From Ciborinia camelliae (Eukaryota; Ascomycota; Leotiomycetes; Helotiales; Sclerotiniaceae), in contig JANPYM010000001.1 of assembly GCA_025890175.1 (NCBI GenBank), forward strand, positions 1,585,004 to 1,649,003: a DNA stretch of 64,000 nt. The letters run 5' to 3'. The notes under the pieces are model-generated. The model worked only from the letters and a program-made list of their open reading frames with translations, had not been told where the DNA came from and made no database searches. Both the position numbers and the translations under genes were made by a program. Positions 13,886 to 24,879 of this stretch are shown in pieces; position 1 is the first letter of the stretch, and each line of letters begins with the position of its first letter.

Positions 13886-16069
13886 TTATTTCCCGCGCGT
13901 CCCTCTTGAGTAATCAATCAAGAATTTAATAACACCGATATCTGCGTGTCTCATAATCCAAAACCCGTATGTGTAGTTTGTCTCTATAAAAGCGCTCAAT
14001 TCCTCATCAGGGAAGCCCTGCATATTATAAAAATTTTCTCTCTGAATAGCCAACGACAATGGTGTTTGGCCTGCTGAATCCTCTGCTTCAAGATCAACAC
14101 CTTTATCCAATAATAGCTGAATAATATTAATATTTCCTTTCTCAATAGCCAAAAACAATGATGTTTCATCTTTCCAATTCTTTGCTTCAAAATCAGCACC
14201 CCTATCGAGCAATAACTGAATAATATTAATATTTCCTTTCTTAATAGCCAAAAACAATGGTATTTGGTCTATTGAACACCCTGCTTCAAGATCAGCACCC
14301 CTATCGAGCAATAGCTGAATAATATTAATATCTTCTTTGTCAATAGCCAAAACCAATGATTTTTTAATTTTCCAATTCTTTCCTTCAAGATCAATACCCT
14401 TATCGAGTAATAACTGAATAATATTAATATTTCCTTTTTCAATAGCCAAATGCAATGGCATTTGACCCCGCAACCGCTTTACTTCACCTAATGACAACGG
14501 TAATTGAAATTTTGAAGGGTTTGTTTCACGTTCGTCCTTGTTGACTTCAAGGTCAGCACCATTATCAAGCAACAGCCGAATAATATCAATGTTGCCTTTT
14601 TCAATAGCGAATAACAATGGTGTTTGATTTGCCGAATTCATTGCTTCAATATCAACTCCCCTATCAAGCAATAGCCGAATAATACCAATGTTGCCTTTTT
14701 CAATAGCGAATAACAATGGTGTTTGATCTGCCGAATTCCTTGCTTCAATACTAACTCCCCTATCAAGTAGTTGCCGAATAATACCAATGTATTCTTTTTC
14801 AATAGTATAAAGTAAAAGTGTTGAACCTTCCAACTTTACTTCAGGGTCGGCACCATTATCAAGCAACAGCTGTGCGATGGTTTGTTCCCCTCTGTAGACT
14901 GCCCATTGAAACGGAGTCTGGCCATCTATGTCGCTGGAGAAAACATCGACCTCGCCTGTCGCGAGCAATAGCTTGAGCAACTCCTCTTGTCGATTCAGCA
15001 CTGCATCTCTAAAAATAGCGCGAGTCAAGTTCGGTATGTCCTGCTTGAACGTTGGCAATGTCCAGTCAAGAAACTCATAGAGTGAGGCATCATGTCTCAT
15101 GCATGGATACTTCTTATACATCATGAATAAGACAGCATCCTGAATAACCTGCCGTAAAGATTTATCCCAACGCGGATTCAAGATATCACTCTCACGTGCA
15201 TCCGAGGATATCCCTACTAAAGCGTATATCATGTCTCTATCTTCAGTAGCCTCGCTTTCACGGAACTTTTCCAATAATGTCTGAAGCTTCTGGTCATCCG
15301 CCCACCAAGACGTATCTCGCCAGGGTCCAGGCATTATATCCAGAACAGATTGACAATGTGAGATGGATGGTAAGTCAATTAGGGCTGGGAATTGAGAGAA
15401 GATCCGGGTGGAGACAAACTTTTTGCCACAATGGACTGTGGCAGTCCGAGCATTAGCAACTTCTTGCAGAATCCAAATTCGGCGAAACCATTGTCGCTCC
15501 AACACCAATTTCATTCCTTCGCGCCAATAGACCAATTGTGTGTTGCGTTCTCGGATCCAACCATAGGCTCTGACTGTGAGCTCTGCTGAAGTCCAACTCA
15601 AACTTTCTTTATGTAACTGCTTCATGGTATCCATTACCAGGTCGGTTTCTCTAGTACCTAGGCCCAACCAAACCACGACTTTTTCAGCCTTCTGGTATAT
15701 ATTACCCATCTGCCGAATTTGATGAATTTTCTCTTGAAAATTATCCTGGTTGATACATAAAGCGTCAACCCACAAAATTAGGTCCTCTTTTTCAAATCGT
15801 AAATGCTGAAGTGCCATATGTAAGTTAAGAGTGATCTTAACTGTGGTATCATCAATTATAACCTCTTCCACCTTATTTTTAGACCCCCACGTATATGATA
15901 AAGCATAATATGGTATGATGCTGTCAGGTTCGTCGAACCATGCACTGAAAAGCTCGCATTGAATTTTATCCGACCAGCATCCTTTGAGAATTCGGAGCAG
16001 CCTGATCGCAGGCCGGTCAAGATGGATCGGTCGGAGCTGGTATAAGTCCATTTTGAAAATGTTCTGCAA
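13886..16069 (-). CDS. HET domain - ankyrin repeat protein
   Basis: Single-exon 727-aa protein. The N-terminal heterokaryon-incompatibility (HET) domain shows its hallmarks: YYALSYTWGS near residues 54-63, LWVDALCINQDN near 98-109, and WFRRIWILQEVANA near 193-206. After a linker, about nine ankyrin repeats (from about residue 385) follow with the period-33 pattern (TPLLFAIEKGN-I-IIRLLLDRGVDIEA). HET proteins trigger cell death or allorecognition when incompatible hyphae fuse; HET-ANK arrangements belong to this fungal NLR-like repertoire. There is no NACHT domain here. Several ankyrin units are nearly identical, including at DNA level (14100-14780), suggesting recent unit duplication. The start could be Met1 or Met7. 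The 3' end is about 400 bp from the hAT-like element. Role in recognition is inferred from the family. Confidence 0.88.
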   Translation of the reverse strand: MQNIFKMDLYQLRPIHLDRPAIRLLRILKGCWSDKIQCELFSAWFDEPDSIIPYYALSYTWGSKNKVEEVIIDDTTVKITLNLHMALQHLRFEKEDLILWVDALCINQDNFQEKIHQIRQMGNIYQKAEKVVVWLGLGTRETDLVMDTMKQLHKESLSWTSAELTVRAYGWIRERNTQLVYWREGMKLVLERQWFRRIWILQEVANARTATVHCGKKFVSTRIFSQFPALIDLPSISHCQSVLDIMPGPWRDTSWWADDQKLQTLLEKFRESEATEDRDMIYALVGISSDARESDILNPRWDKSLRQVIQDAVLFMMYKKYPCMRHDASLYEFLDWTLPTFKQDIPNLTRAIFRDAVLNRQEELLKLLLATGEVDVFSSDIDGQTPFQWAVYRGEQTIAQLLLDNGADPEVKLEGSTLLLYTIEKEYIGIIRQLLDRGVSIEARNSADQTPLLFAIEKGNIGIIRLLLDRGVDIEAMNSANQTPLLFAIEKGNIDIIRLLLDNGADLEVNKDERETNPSKFQLPLSLGEVKRLRGQMPLHLAIEKGNINIIQLLLDKGIDLEGKNWKIKKSLVLAIDKEDINIIQLLLDRGADLEAGCSIDQIPLFLAIKKGNINIIQLLLDRGADFEAKNWKDETSLFLAIEKGNINIIQLLLDKGVDLEAEDSAGQTPLSLAIQRENFYNMQGFPDEELSAFIETNYTYGFWIMRHADIGVIKFLIDYSRGTRGK

Positions 16070-18081
16070 CCTAATATAATGTTCTTGCCCTTGGAAATCT
16101 CAAGTTTCTGGTTTGTATCTGGCAGTATGGCTCGAAAAGGCAGGATGAAAGCTTTGGTCTCTTAGCAACAAAATGCTAAGTATAAGAGTATTGTCCGATT
16201 CTTGAGTTGGTCTTCAAAAGATGAATAATTTATTTGACGAGCGTGGGTTCATTTCTACCGATCACGGGTATCGGCCTATGAAGATGCGAGAGGGCGTGGA
16301 TAACGTTGGACGTAGTGATATAAAACGTATCTTTCTCTTTGACGACTAATGGGTGTGATATGAGTCTCTCATAACGGACAGAGTTGGAGTCGGGTCTCCT
16401 TGGGCTTCAAGGCTTGTGAGTGAGGCTTTTGGAACAAGGATGTTTAACATATAGAGCCAATAGAGAACAGGAGGTTTCTAAGCGCCCGTTTGAATGCCCA
16501 AATCCGCAAAATAATCCGCTCTTTTCCACACTGTACGTTTGGCAGTAACAATGAGGATTCCGCAAAATAATCCGCAAGTCCAGGTGGGAACAACCTCTCT
16601 ATGTAAAAATGAGGAAATCTGAGACCGCATTAATGCCATATTCCACAGAATGCGACGCACATCGCCCAGCCACTTCGAGAAGGCGACAGTGATAGTGTAA
16701 TTATTACACCCATAAACGTAGAACACGTAGCATAAGATCATCATGCTTGAAGTCATGCGACTTATCTTTAACGTAAAGCTGACAATAAGCGTAACAGGGG
16801 GGGTTTATCCGGTCACATGAGCACTAGCCTAGAGTAGAATTAGCTTAGGAAGTGGCTTATCCAACTTCACTTTAGATCTTCAATCAATGATCACCATCTT
16901 TCATCCCTGAAACGGAGACATGTTCTTACCCCGACCTGAAAAAATAGGAGCGTGGGAGGACCTATAGAGCCTGAAACGCATTCTTTTATTCAGATCTACT
17001 ACTGATAGCATAGCAGCTTGGGGAGATGGTGGCCCCTTCCCCTAACTATACTCCCCTCCTCCCAAGCTTCTATACTGCGATGAGGATTATTTATGAAAAT
17101 ATACGTTTCAGACTCTATAAATCCTCCGCGCTCTTTTAGGTGAGCCGATTGCAGTAAAATGGAGAGTTCCATTTTTCCCTCTGCCTCGAAACCCTTCCAC
17201 TAGTCATTTGAGGCATAGCTGGAGGCTGTAGCCTTTGAACCAGTTGTGTAGTTGGTGGACAGAATAAAGACGATGAACCAGTATTTATATATCAAATGGG
17301 TTGAGAGCGAGTGCCAATATATTCTGATGGACGATATATACCATACCGTACTATTCTATTGATTGTCCTCTACGCTAACGCTAAATTGGCCATCATATTA
17401 TCCATTATCGTTGGATTTAATATACCTAGCCTTCGATATTCATATCATACTTATATCATATATACCTAGTCATCACCCCTTCTTCTTTTTGAAAAAACCC
17501 CACACCCTACACCTCACATCCCACATTTCACACTTCACATTTCACATTTTACACTTCACATTTTATACTTCACATTTCATACTTTACACTTCACACTTCA
17601 CATTTCAGAATTCAGAATTCAGTGAAACACAAAAAAATCATATATCAGATCATCAATCACATTTAATTATAGGTACTTATTTATTCAACCCAATAAATAT
17701 CAAATCTTGTTAAGGTAAGCAATTTTCCGGAATATTTACTTATGGGTAGGTGAAATTAAAGTCAACGGTGACGGGACGGCATACGAATGAATCTTCGTTG
17801 GGAAGAAGAAGAAATCAGGAATTATGGATGAGAGAGAGAGAGAGACGTGCGTCTTTAATTTTGAAGTCCGCCCGGCAGGAAAGATGAGGGAAAGAAAGTT
17901 ATGAAGTGAAGAGAATTATCGAATCAATCACACATGTCTGAAGGCATCAGAGGTGATTTACCGTCATTCAGACAGACGATGGTTCTGAGGCTAGATATCT
18001 TGACGTTTCATTATTATTTATTCGACTAATTTGCAAAATATTGTTCATCCATCTCAATTTGGACTGTACGCGATAAAGTAC
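16070..18081. other. Intergenic, HET gene to P450
   Basis: No convincing gene. A 92-codon minus-strand frame (16478-16756) lacks homologues I recognise; its end has a GCGCCCGTTTGAATGCCC motif and repeated CCGCAAAATAATCCGC-like words, which could be a transposon fragment. A pyrimidine-rich repeat follows at 17511-17610, and a short GA run at 17829-17844. Confidence 0.45.
17511..17610. repeat. Degenerate CACTTCACATTT-type tandem repeat
   Basis: Imperfect tandem copies of 6-12 nt words (CACATTTCACACTTCACATT, ATACTTCACATTT) fill about 100 bp and make an artefactual His/Phe/Ser/Thr-rich open frame. Confidence 0.7.
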
Positions 18082-19982
18082 TCAAGTACCCGTGGACTTC
18101 GACTTCTCCGGCCAGGTCGTCCTTCTCTTCGCTCTCACATAAAAATTATTAGGTCTAATAAGTTGAAAGGACGGGTCATATTCCACCGGCTCAGTACCCA
18201 TCTTTTCGAACTGATATCTATAGATTAACATTGAAAGAATGACTCTTACTTCCTGCAATGCGAAATTAAAACCGATACACATGCGAGGACCCGCTGCAAA
18301 TGGAACATATGCGGACTTGTGACGATTTTTCACCTTATCCGTATTCCAACGATCGGGATTAAATTCTGCGGGAGAATCCCAGACCTTGGGATTGTTGTGA
18401 ATGTGATGGATGGCAATGATCATGACAGAGCCTTTGGGGATTCGGTAGCCGCCGGGAAGGATGACATCAGCCAAGGCGGTACGACCTGGTTGGTAGGAGG
18501 GGTTATGAAGACGTTGTGTCTCTTTAATGAGAATCCCGAGAAACTCAAGTGAGTTTGCGAGATCGGGTGTCCATTCCGTGTCATGAGTGATATCGTGGTC
18601 GACGAGCTCCTGGAGCAAGCGTTCTTGATTACCGGGGTATGAGACAAGACTATATAGAAGCCAACTGAGAAGTGAAGCCGTCGTGATAAATCCCGCTGCT
18701 ACGGTCACAAGTGTCGCGTTGTTACGGTATTTCTGCGCAAGCTTGTTGCCCTTTTCATCGGTTGCTCGAACGAGATAGTCCACGATACAACTTGCTTTCA
18801 AAGCCGCATCTTGAATGGCCAAATCCTCGGTTCCACCACCTTGAACATTTTGGACAGCGTCATCTATCAAATCTTCCAAGTGTGCTTTGACGTCCTTTAG
18901 TTCTTTTGGTGCTCCCCATGGCAAATGGGAATACCAACTCCCCATGGTGGAGACTTTTTTGTTGAGTTCTAGTGAATGACCAACAGACATTACGAGATCA
19001 TGAAGAGGTGCATCAATCGAGTCAAAATGATGCATGTCTAAGTCCAAAACCAATTTTCCAATAGCAGTGGAACCCGTTTTGACTGCAAGATCGGGGAGTC
19101 AGTATTGCATATCAAAGGAATATTTTGGAGGAAAATGAGGATTTAAAGCTGTATTAGAAAGCAAAAAGGGTTTATATGAGGAAACATAAAAGTGGTTTGA
19201 GATTGGGAACAGAGTTAGGTATTGAGAACAAAAGACCTCGGATTTAGTGAACCGATTAACTTACACATATATTGGTATACATTCCAAGCTTCCTCCTTTT
19301 CATCAAGTTCATCGAATATTTTAAAGGCTTGCTCCGCCGTATTTTGCATTTGAGGTGTATAATGCCTAACAGCCTTTGGGCTAAGTGCTGGGGCTAAGAA
19401 CTTATGTGTTTCTCTCCATGATTCGGTATCGCTATCGGACAAGAAAATACCTGCCATATCATTCCTGATGCCAAATAATGGATGATCGGAATTTATGACT
19501 TTCGACCAGTAACCTCCTTCCCCAAAGCAAACATTAGCCACTTTAGGATCATTGGTGTAGTAAGTTGTACGACCCATGTCTGTGGTTTTGTAGACGGGCC
19601 CATATTGTTCAAAAAGACGTTGATGATTCCCAAGATGGTCCGGGTAGACTTCGTAATAACTTCCCGCGATTGGAAGACCTGTTGGTCCAGGGACATCTCT
19701 GACTTCATTCCCATCAATGAGAATGGCAATTGGGGAAGAAGCATCTACGAAGTTGTCAAGGTCATCGAGGACCCCATCTTTTTCGGTTTGGAACGATATT
19801 CCTAGTCACGTTAGAATTTGCGTAGATTATCCAAAATGGATGAGTTTACCTGATGGTTCCGCAATTGAGAAGCTTTGAGCGACATTGTATTGAAGATACT
19901 CGAATGTATTCTGAAGATCCACTTCAATTTCTTGAGAAGTCCTAGCTGGTTGGCCCAATAAAATGAAAGATTTCTTGACCAT
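18082..19982 (-). CDS. Cytochrome P450 monooxygenase
   Basis: Three exons on the minus strand (19850-19982, 19265-19801, 18082-19082) give 556 aa. P450 hallmarks are all present: a VPGPTGLPIAGS entry segment after about 75 residues, the I-helix AGFITT, the ExxR of the K-helix (KETQRLHNPS), the meander FNPDRW, and the haem loop FAAGPRMCIG with axial Cys492. The N-terminal leader before the proline-rich hinge is hydrophilic (MVKKSFILLGQPARTSQEIE) rather than a normal membrane anchor, resembling the N-terminus of bifunctional P450-reductase or soluble fungal P450s; no reductase domain follows. Substrate and CYP family are not determinable here. No obvious biosynthetic-cluster partner lies beside it; the nearest redox gene is the b5/b5-reductase fusion about 2.2 kb away, divergently oriented, a possible electron donor only by inference. 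Confidence 0.88.
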
Positions 19983-20799
19983 TTTGATTATATGTTTTTA
20001 GTACTCCGTATATAGGAAACCGAAGTTAAAGAAAGATTTGATAGAAAAATCAAGTGACAATTTGGAGAAAGAACGAGGACTTCAACGATTCAACCACTTG
20101 CTTTATGGCCTTTTTGGCCAATGCTTTGGATATTAAAGATTAGATACGCAAGCAACTCACAATCCTCCGTACTCCTTACCATATCAACACAACTTGACCA
20201 ACCAAAATAGCCTTCATGATTTGGCCCTGACGCCAATATGCTTTCATAATAATTGGATTATCATTTTACCACCCGGCGCATCTTTTGTGGTGCTAAACGG
20301 TGTCACCAAAATGTTGCCGCGGTTCCTCGGTATGTTTCATCAAATAATGGATCCAAGATTGTGAGGCATAGTGAGGGTCAGAGAGGGTCAGCGAGGGTTA
20401 ATGAGGTAATTATGGCAAACATCAAAACATGAACAAGAAATTCAAATAACCTTTCAACCATTGGATACGAGAGTTAATATTGTGGAGAGAAGAAGAACGT
20501 TGAAGTCTTGAAGAGTCCCACTTGCTTACATATGCAATATTAGACCCATCAATTCATATCAGATAGGCGCAACCTTGAAGGTATAAATGGGCCTGAATCA
20601 TCAGCCCAAGACCTCGGCAGTCAACAAAATAATAATAAACCAACTTGGGATCTGGAATAATAAGGGGGATACTACTACTACCTAAGAGATTCGGGACTAA
20701 TTTGATGTTTCTAAAATTTATATCTTCCCTTCCGGCTGGGTCGGCTCTTCACTGTTCTGTTCAATACCTACCTAGGTACCTTAGGTGATAATGTTCAGC

Positions 20800-20832
20800 G
20801 GGAGTCGGGACTGAAGTTCAGTCCCGACTCCC
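20800..20832. other. Perfect 15-bp inverted repeat with 3-nt loop
   Basis: The arm GGGAGTCGGGACTGA (20800-20814) is followed by AGT and its exact reverse complement (20818-20832). Function unknown; it sits 30 bp before the mariner-like element and could form a stable DNA or RNA hairpin. Confidence 0.85.
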
Positions 20833-20861
20833 GACACCACTGACCCGTCAGCTGGTAAGTA

Positions 20862-21579
20862 CAGTCGAGGACAAGCAAACCTTATATAAAAAATGATATA
20901 AAAATATATTTCAATTAAATTTACTTTTTTTTAAATGTTAAATATATAAAATAATCTAGGGAATTCAAATATATAATACAAAATATAATTCGATATATAG
21001 TTGATTTAATATTTAATATATAGAAAATTTGAAGGTGTTATGTGATGATAGTTTAGATTTCATTTTTTTATTTTTTTTATTTTTTATTTTTAAAATTCTT
21101 TTTATAAAAAGTTTATAAATATTTTTTTATTATTAGAATTAGTGTTAAAATCTATATATCTTATATTAAAAAAAATTAAAAAAAATTAAAATCTATTAAT
21201 AATTTTAATAATATTAAAAAAGAAAAAAGAAAAAAGGAAAAAAAGAAGTAAATTATGTAATTATTATTTTATATTGTATTTTTGAAGTTTAAAATAGTAC
21301 AAATGATAAAAGAAAGCTAAATAAATCGAATAGTATTATTAGATTATACGTAAGTGGTATTGTCGATGTGATATAGTTTATATAAGAGATTAAATGATCA
21401 CGTGACGACAGTTTAAATTTCAGGATTTTGTTTTTTGGGTTTTTGAAGCTTTTCCCGATGGAATTTTAAAAATATTTTTATACTACTAAAATCAGCTTAG
21501 AATTCTACATATTTTGCATTAAAAAAAATTAAATTTAGAGGCAAAAGAAATTTAAGTGAACTTTGCTTGTCCTCGACTG
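20862..21579. mobile_element. Tc1/mariner-like non-autonomous or RIP-degraded element
   Basis: Termini are exact inverted repeats of CAGTCGAGGACAAGCAAA, each flanked by TA (20860-20861 and 21580-21581), the target duplication of Tc1/mariner elements (Fot1/pogo-type ends are similar). The 718-bp interior is extremely AT-rich with no transposase frame. Two related internal segments (about 21035-21185 and 21390-21535) differ mostly by transitions, with the first more AT-rich, as RIP would produce. Confidence 0.8.
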
Positions 21580-22135
21580 TAGTCTGGTCATGTACTATCC
21601 ATGGATGTTTAAACTTCCGAGTAACCTTATGAAGAACGCCAATTGGCAGATCGACGTTGACAACTAATACAACCCAAGCTAACGATGCCGTTTATCCATA
21701 CTACCTAGTTTGACATTCTTCCAGATCTTTCGGGACTTTTTGGTCAGTCATGGTTCAGGGACATCATTGATTGATGTGGAAACCATTTGGCCCTGAAAAA
21801 ATAAATTAAAATTACGATTGTGTGCATCATAGCATCATACATGAAAGTTGTGACAATTCTCATGAAAACCCTGGAACCGAACTCGGATTATTGCTGGCAG
21901 TCTTTCGGTACTTTGTTTGGAGGGCATCTCCACATATACTCCGTATGCGTAAAATGCATGGACCTCAGGATCATCATCAATAATCAGCGGAGTTGAGTCG
22001 GAAGCTGCTTTCTTGTTCGATAAGGAGCTGGGTTCCTTCCCTTGGTGAGTTAAAAGTCATTTGTTGTCTTTTGAGAACATTCTCCATCACACTTGCCATA
22101 TCTAATCCTTCAACATTACATCATATCATATCATC

Positions 22136-23618
22136 ATGAGTGAAACCAAGCAATTTTCTCTGAGTGAAGTTCAGAAACATAATACAAAGTCGGATCTGTG
22201 GCTAATAATTCATCATAATGGTTTATATTTCCCTCTAAATCCGGTCAATCATAAGTTAACATTTCCTCAGTATACGATGTGACAAAGTATCTTGAAGACC
22301 ATCCCGGTGGTGTAGAATCCTTACTCGAAGTCGCAGGACAGGACTCGGGTGTGGCTTTTGAGGATGTTGGACATTCGGCTGATGCGCGTGAAATAATGGA
22401 GTCATTTCTGATAGGAAGGTTGGAAGGCGCTCCTAGCAAGGAAGATGAAGATGTTAGACTGTCGATGCCAAAACCAGACTTGAAGGCCCAATCTCAAGAC
22501 CAAGACTCCAATAATGAAGCTACACTGATCACAGCAGGTAGAGCTGGACTCAAGGTTTTCTCGCTTGGATCCGTACTTTTCTTGGGATATGAAGTTTATT
22601 TGAGATCGCCAAAGATTGGGTGGCTTCAATCACAACATGGAGGATTCTGGAAAGGAGTTCTCGTTTCGAGCATTGTTACGCTATCTGTGGCGGCAGGCGT
22701 TGGACGTTACCTCGAAAAAGCGCTATCAATATCTGACAAAACCCCATATTCATACCCAGCGCACTACAAACCTTCCGTTCATATTGCCAAACCCATCACA
22801 AAAGTCAAAGGATATCTGCAGCCGGAGAACTATCAGAAATTACCGTTAGTTAAAAAGGAAAAAATATCTTCGAACACTCATCATCTAATATTTAAACTTC
22901 CGAGAGAAGATATGATACTTGGTCTTCCGATTGGACAGCACATTAGTATTCGAGCGGAGATCGATGGCAAGCCCGTTAGTAGATCATATACACCGGTTTC
23001 CAATAACTCTGATCCTGGGGAACTTCGATTGGTCATCAAGATGTATCCAGATGGACTTCTCACGGGGAAATATCTCCAGCATCTCAAAGTTGGCGATGAG
23101 GTTGAGGTACGTGGACCAAAAGGTGCCATGAGATATCGAAAAGGGATGGTAAAGAAGATGGGAATGATTGCGGGAGGAACAGGGATCACCCCAATGTATC
23201 AGGTAATAATATCTACCTACCTACTCTCTCATGCGCAATCCAAGCTAACACAACTAAGTTAATCCGAGCAATTTGTGAAGATCCAACAGATACTACATCA
23301 GTTACTCTTCTCTATGGTAACAATTCCGAAGAGGATATTCTTCTTCGCGATCAATTAGATGATTTTGCCCAGAAATATCCCGAGAACTTTAAAGTACATT
23401 ATGTATTATCTAATCCATCTGAGAATTGGAAATTCGCCAAAGGATATGTGACCAAGGAGGTGGTTAAAGATACATTTCCCGAGCCAAGCGATGACAGCAA
23501 AGTCCTACTTTGCGGGCCTCCGGGTTTGGTCAACTCGATGAAAACTAATTTGGTGGAATTGGGCTGGCAGAAACCGAGGGCTGTGAGTAAATTGCCGGAT
23601 CAAGTTTTCACTTTCTAG
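22136..23618 (+). CDS. Cytochrome b5 - NADH-cytochrome b5 reductase fusion, membrane-anchored
   Basis: Three exons (22136-22220, 22271-23202, 23259-23618) give 458 aa. Residues 1-85 are a cytochrome b5 haem domain with both axial histidines (H39 in HPGG, H63 in DVGHSADA). Two hydrophobic segments (about 118-135 and 156-174) follow, then a ferredoxin-NADP-reductase-type module: RSYTPVS for flavin binding, [10 protein letters not shown] for the pyridine nucleotide, and CGPPG near the C-terminus. It should pass electrons from NADH through FAD to its own or another b5, serving lipid desaturases or P450s at the ER or outer mitochondrial membrane. The start ATG at 22136 precedes the b5 fold by a normal short leader. 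An intron splits the b5 domain just before VYDVTKYL. Physiological partner unknown; a divergent P450 lies 2.2 kb to the left. Confidence 0.9.
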
Positions 23619-24879
23619 GTATGTAGTTATATATCAATGGATGCGTTTGAATTTTGGAAAGAGAGTCTTGGTTTTGAAAATAGGAGGCGGGGAATAGAAC
23701 ACAATTCTCATCATACATACATACAATGCTATATTTTAATTCCAATCTTAACATATTATTCTTCCATCCCGACTCCCGAGGTCTCTAACATCAATCTATA
23801 AATACCTCCTTTCACCTCATAATCTAATAATGCAAAATTCATGTCCTATCATAAATCAACGCAACGTGATAAACGTGCCCCCTTTCTTCCGGCCTTCCCG
23901 AAACTATATTCTGGTTCTCTCCGCTGCCGCTGTACATCCGAGCTCCTTCCCATTCCTACCCGACATGCTCTCTCAAAGCTTCGAATCCACACTAATATTC
24001 GTATCCTTTTTTTTATCCCGCAAATAGAAAAAATAATCAAAATTGTAATGACATGGAAGGGAATTAATTACAAAGCAAAGCAATATCTACCATACCATAC
24101 CATACCATACCATACCATACCATACCATACCATACCATACCATACCATACCATACTATACCATACTATAGTTCCTTGGACTTATTCATTATTTTTATAAT
24201 ATTCCCATACATGCGTGGATGACTAATCAATAGGATTTCCAATCCACTACGTACGTGGTCAGACCTCATCAGAAAAGGGGTAGAGAGTACTATAGACAAA
24301 TCATCGCTAAGATAACAGGGGATTTTCCTCTCTGTTCTCTTGTAAGCTGGTATCAACTTACATACCATCATGCGGCACGTGTTAGCTGTTAGCGTACCCG
24401 AATTTTCACAAATTTTCTGGCTGGCTGGCAGTGGCCGCACGCATGGCTTTCCGTCCCTAGTTTCAGATCGGGAACCGGCACTGGAAACCGAAGACACGGT
24501 TGGATAGGGATCATGGTTGTAACTTGTAGTTGTTGGAGGGGATTAGGTAGGTGTATTCATGGTGTTTGCTTGCTCTGTCGTGGGATTGTGTTGACCGCCG
24601 TCGTGACATCATGCCGAGGTTTGAGATGTATAGGGGATGGAAGGAAGGAAGAGTATGGGAATCTGGGTTGATGTGATAATATATATTGTATAGATAGTCT
24701 GTCTGTGAAGCAGAAATATGAGGAATGTTTAGAATAGAACACAATTAGTTGTCCATTTCTATTATCAACTCGCATAGCAAGATTCATTCGCGTCCGGACT
24801 ACTACTACCTACCTAGGTACCGATAGATACAATTATCCCCCCCCCGAGTTATCAATTAATCCATCCCCAAACCTCAAAA
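23619..24879. other. Intergenic with pentanucleotide microsatellite
   Basis: No gene that I can support; short frames on both strands have no recognisable domains. It contains the (CATAC)n tract and, close to the next gene, an exact TACCTAGGTA palindrome (24810-24819) 60 bp before its ATG. Confidence 0.6.
24091..24150. repeat. (CATAC)12 microsatellite
   Basis: Twelve perfect CATAC units, continuing imperfectly to about 24168 (CATACTATAC). A simple-sequence tract likely to vary in length. Confidence 0.97.

Larger units (their letters stand above)
19983..22135. other. Intergenic between P450 and b5 reductase
   Basis: Divergent upstream region of both genes. It contains short GAGGGTCAG-type direct repeats (20366-20400), a TACCTAGGTA palindrome (20769-20778), a 15-bp perfect hairpin (20800-20832) and a TIR-bounded AT-rich element (20862-21579). 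No gene is visible. Confidence 0.6.

Noticed and set aside
16478..16756. 92-codon minus-strand frame as a gene
   Set aside because: No recognisable domain; flanking motif looks more like eroded transposon sequence.
17363..17713. 116-codon plus-strand frame
   Set aside because: Almost wholly translation of the CACTTCACATTT repeat.
24091..24168. CATAC tract as a possible CRISPR-like or telomeric array
   Set aside because: It is a simple pentanucleotide repeat without spacers and does not match fungal telomere TTAGGG.
23841..24170. 109-codon plus-strand frame ending in Tyr-His-Thr-Ile-Pro repeats
   Set aside because: Its C-terminal third is just the CATAC microsatellite.
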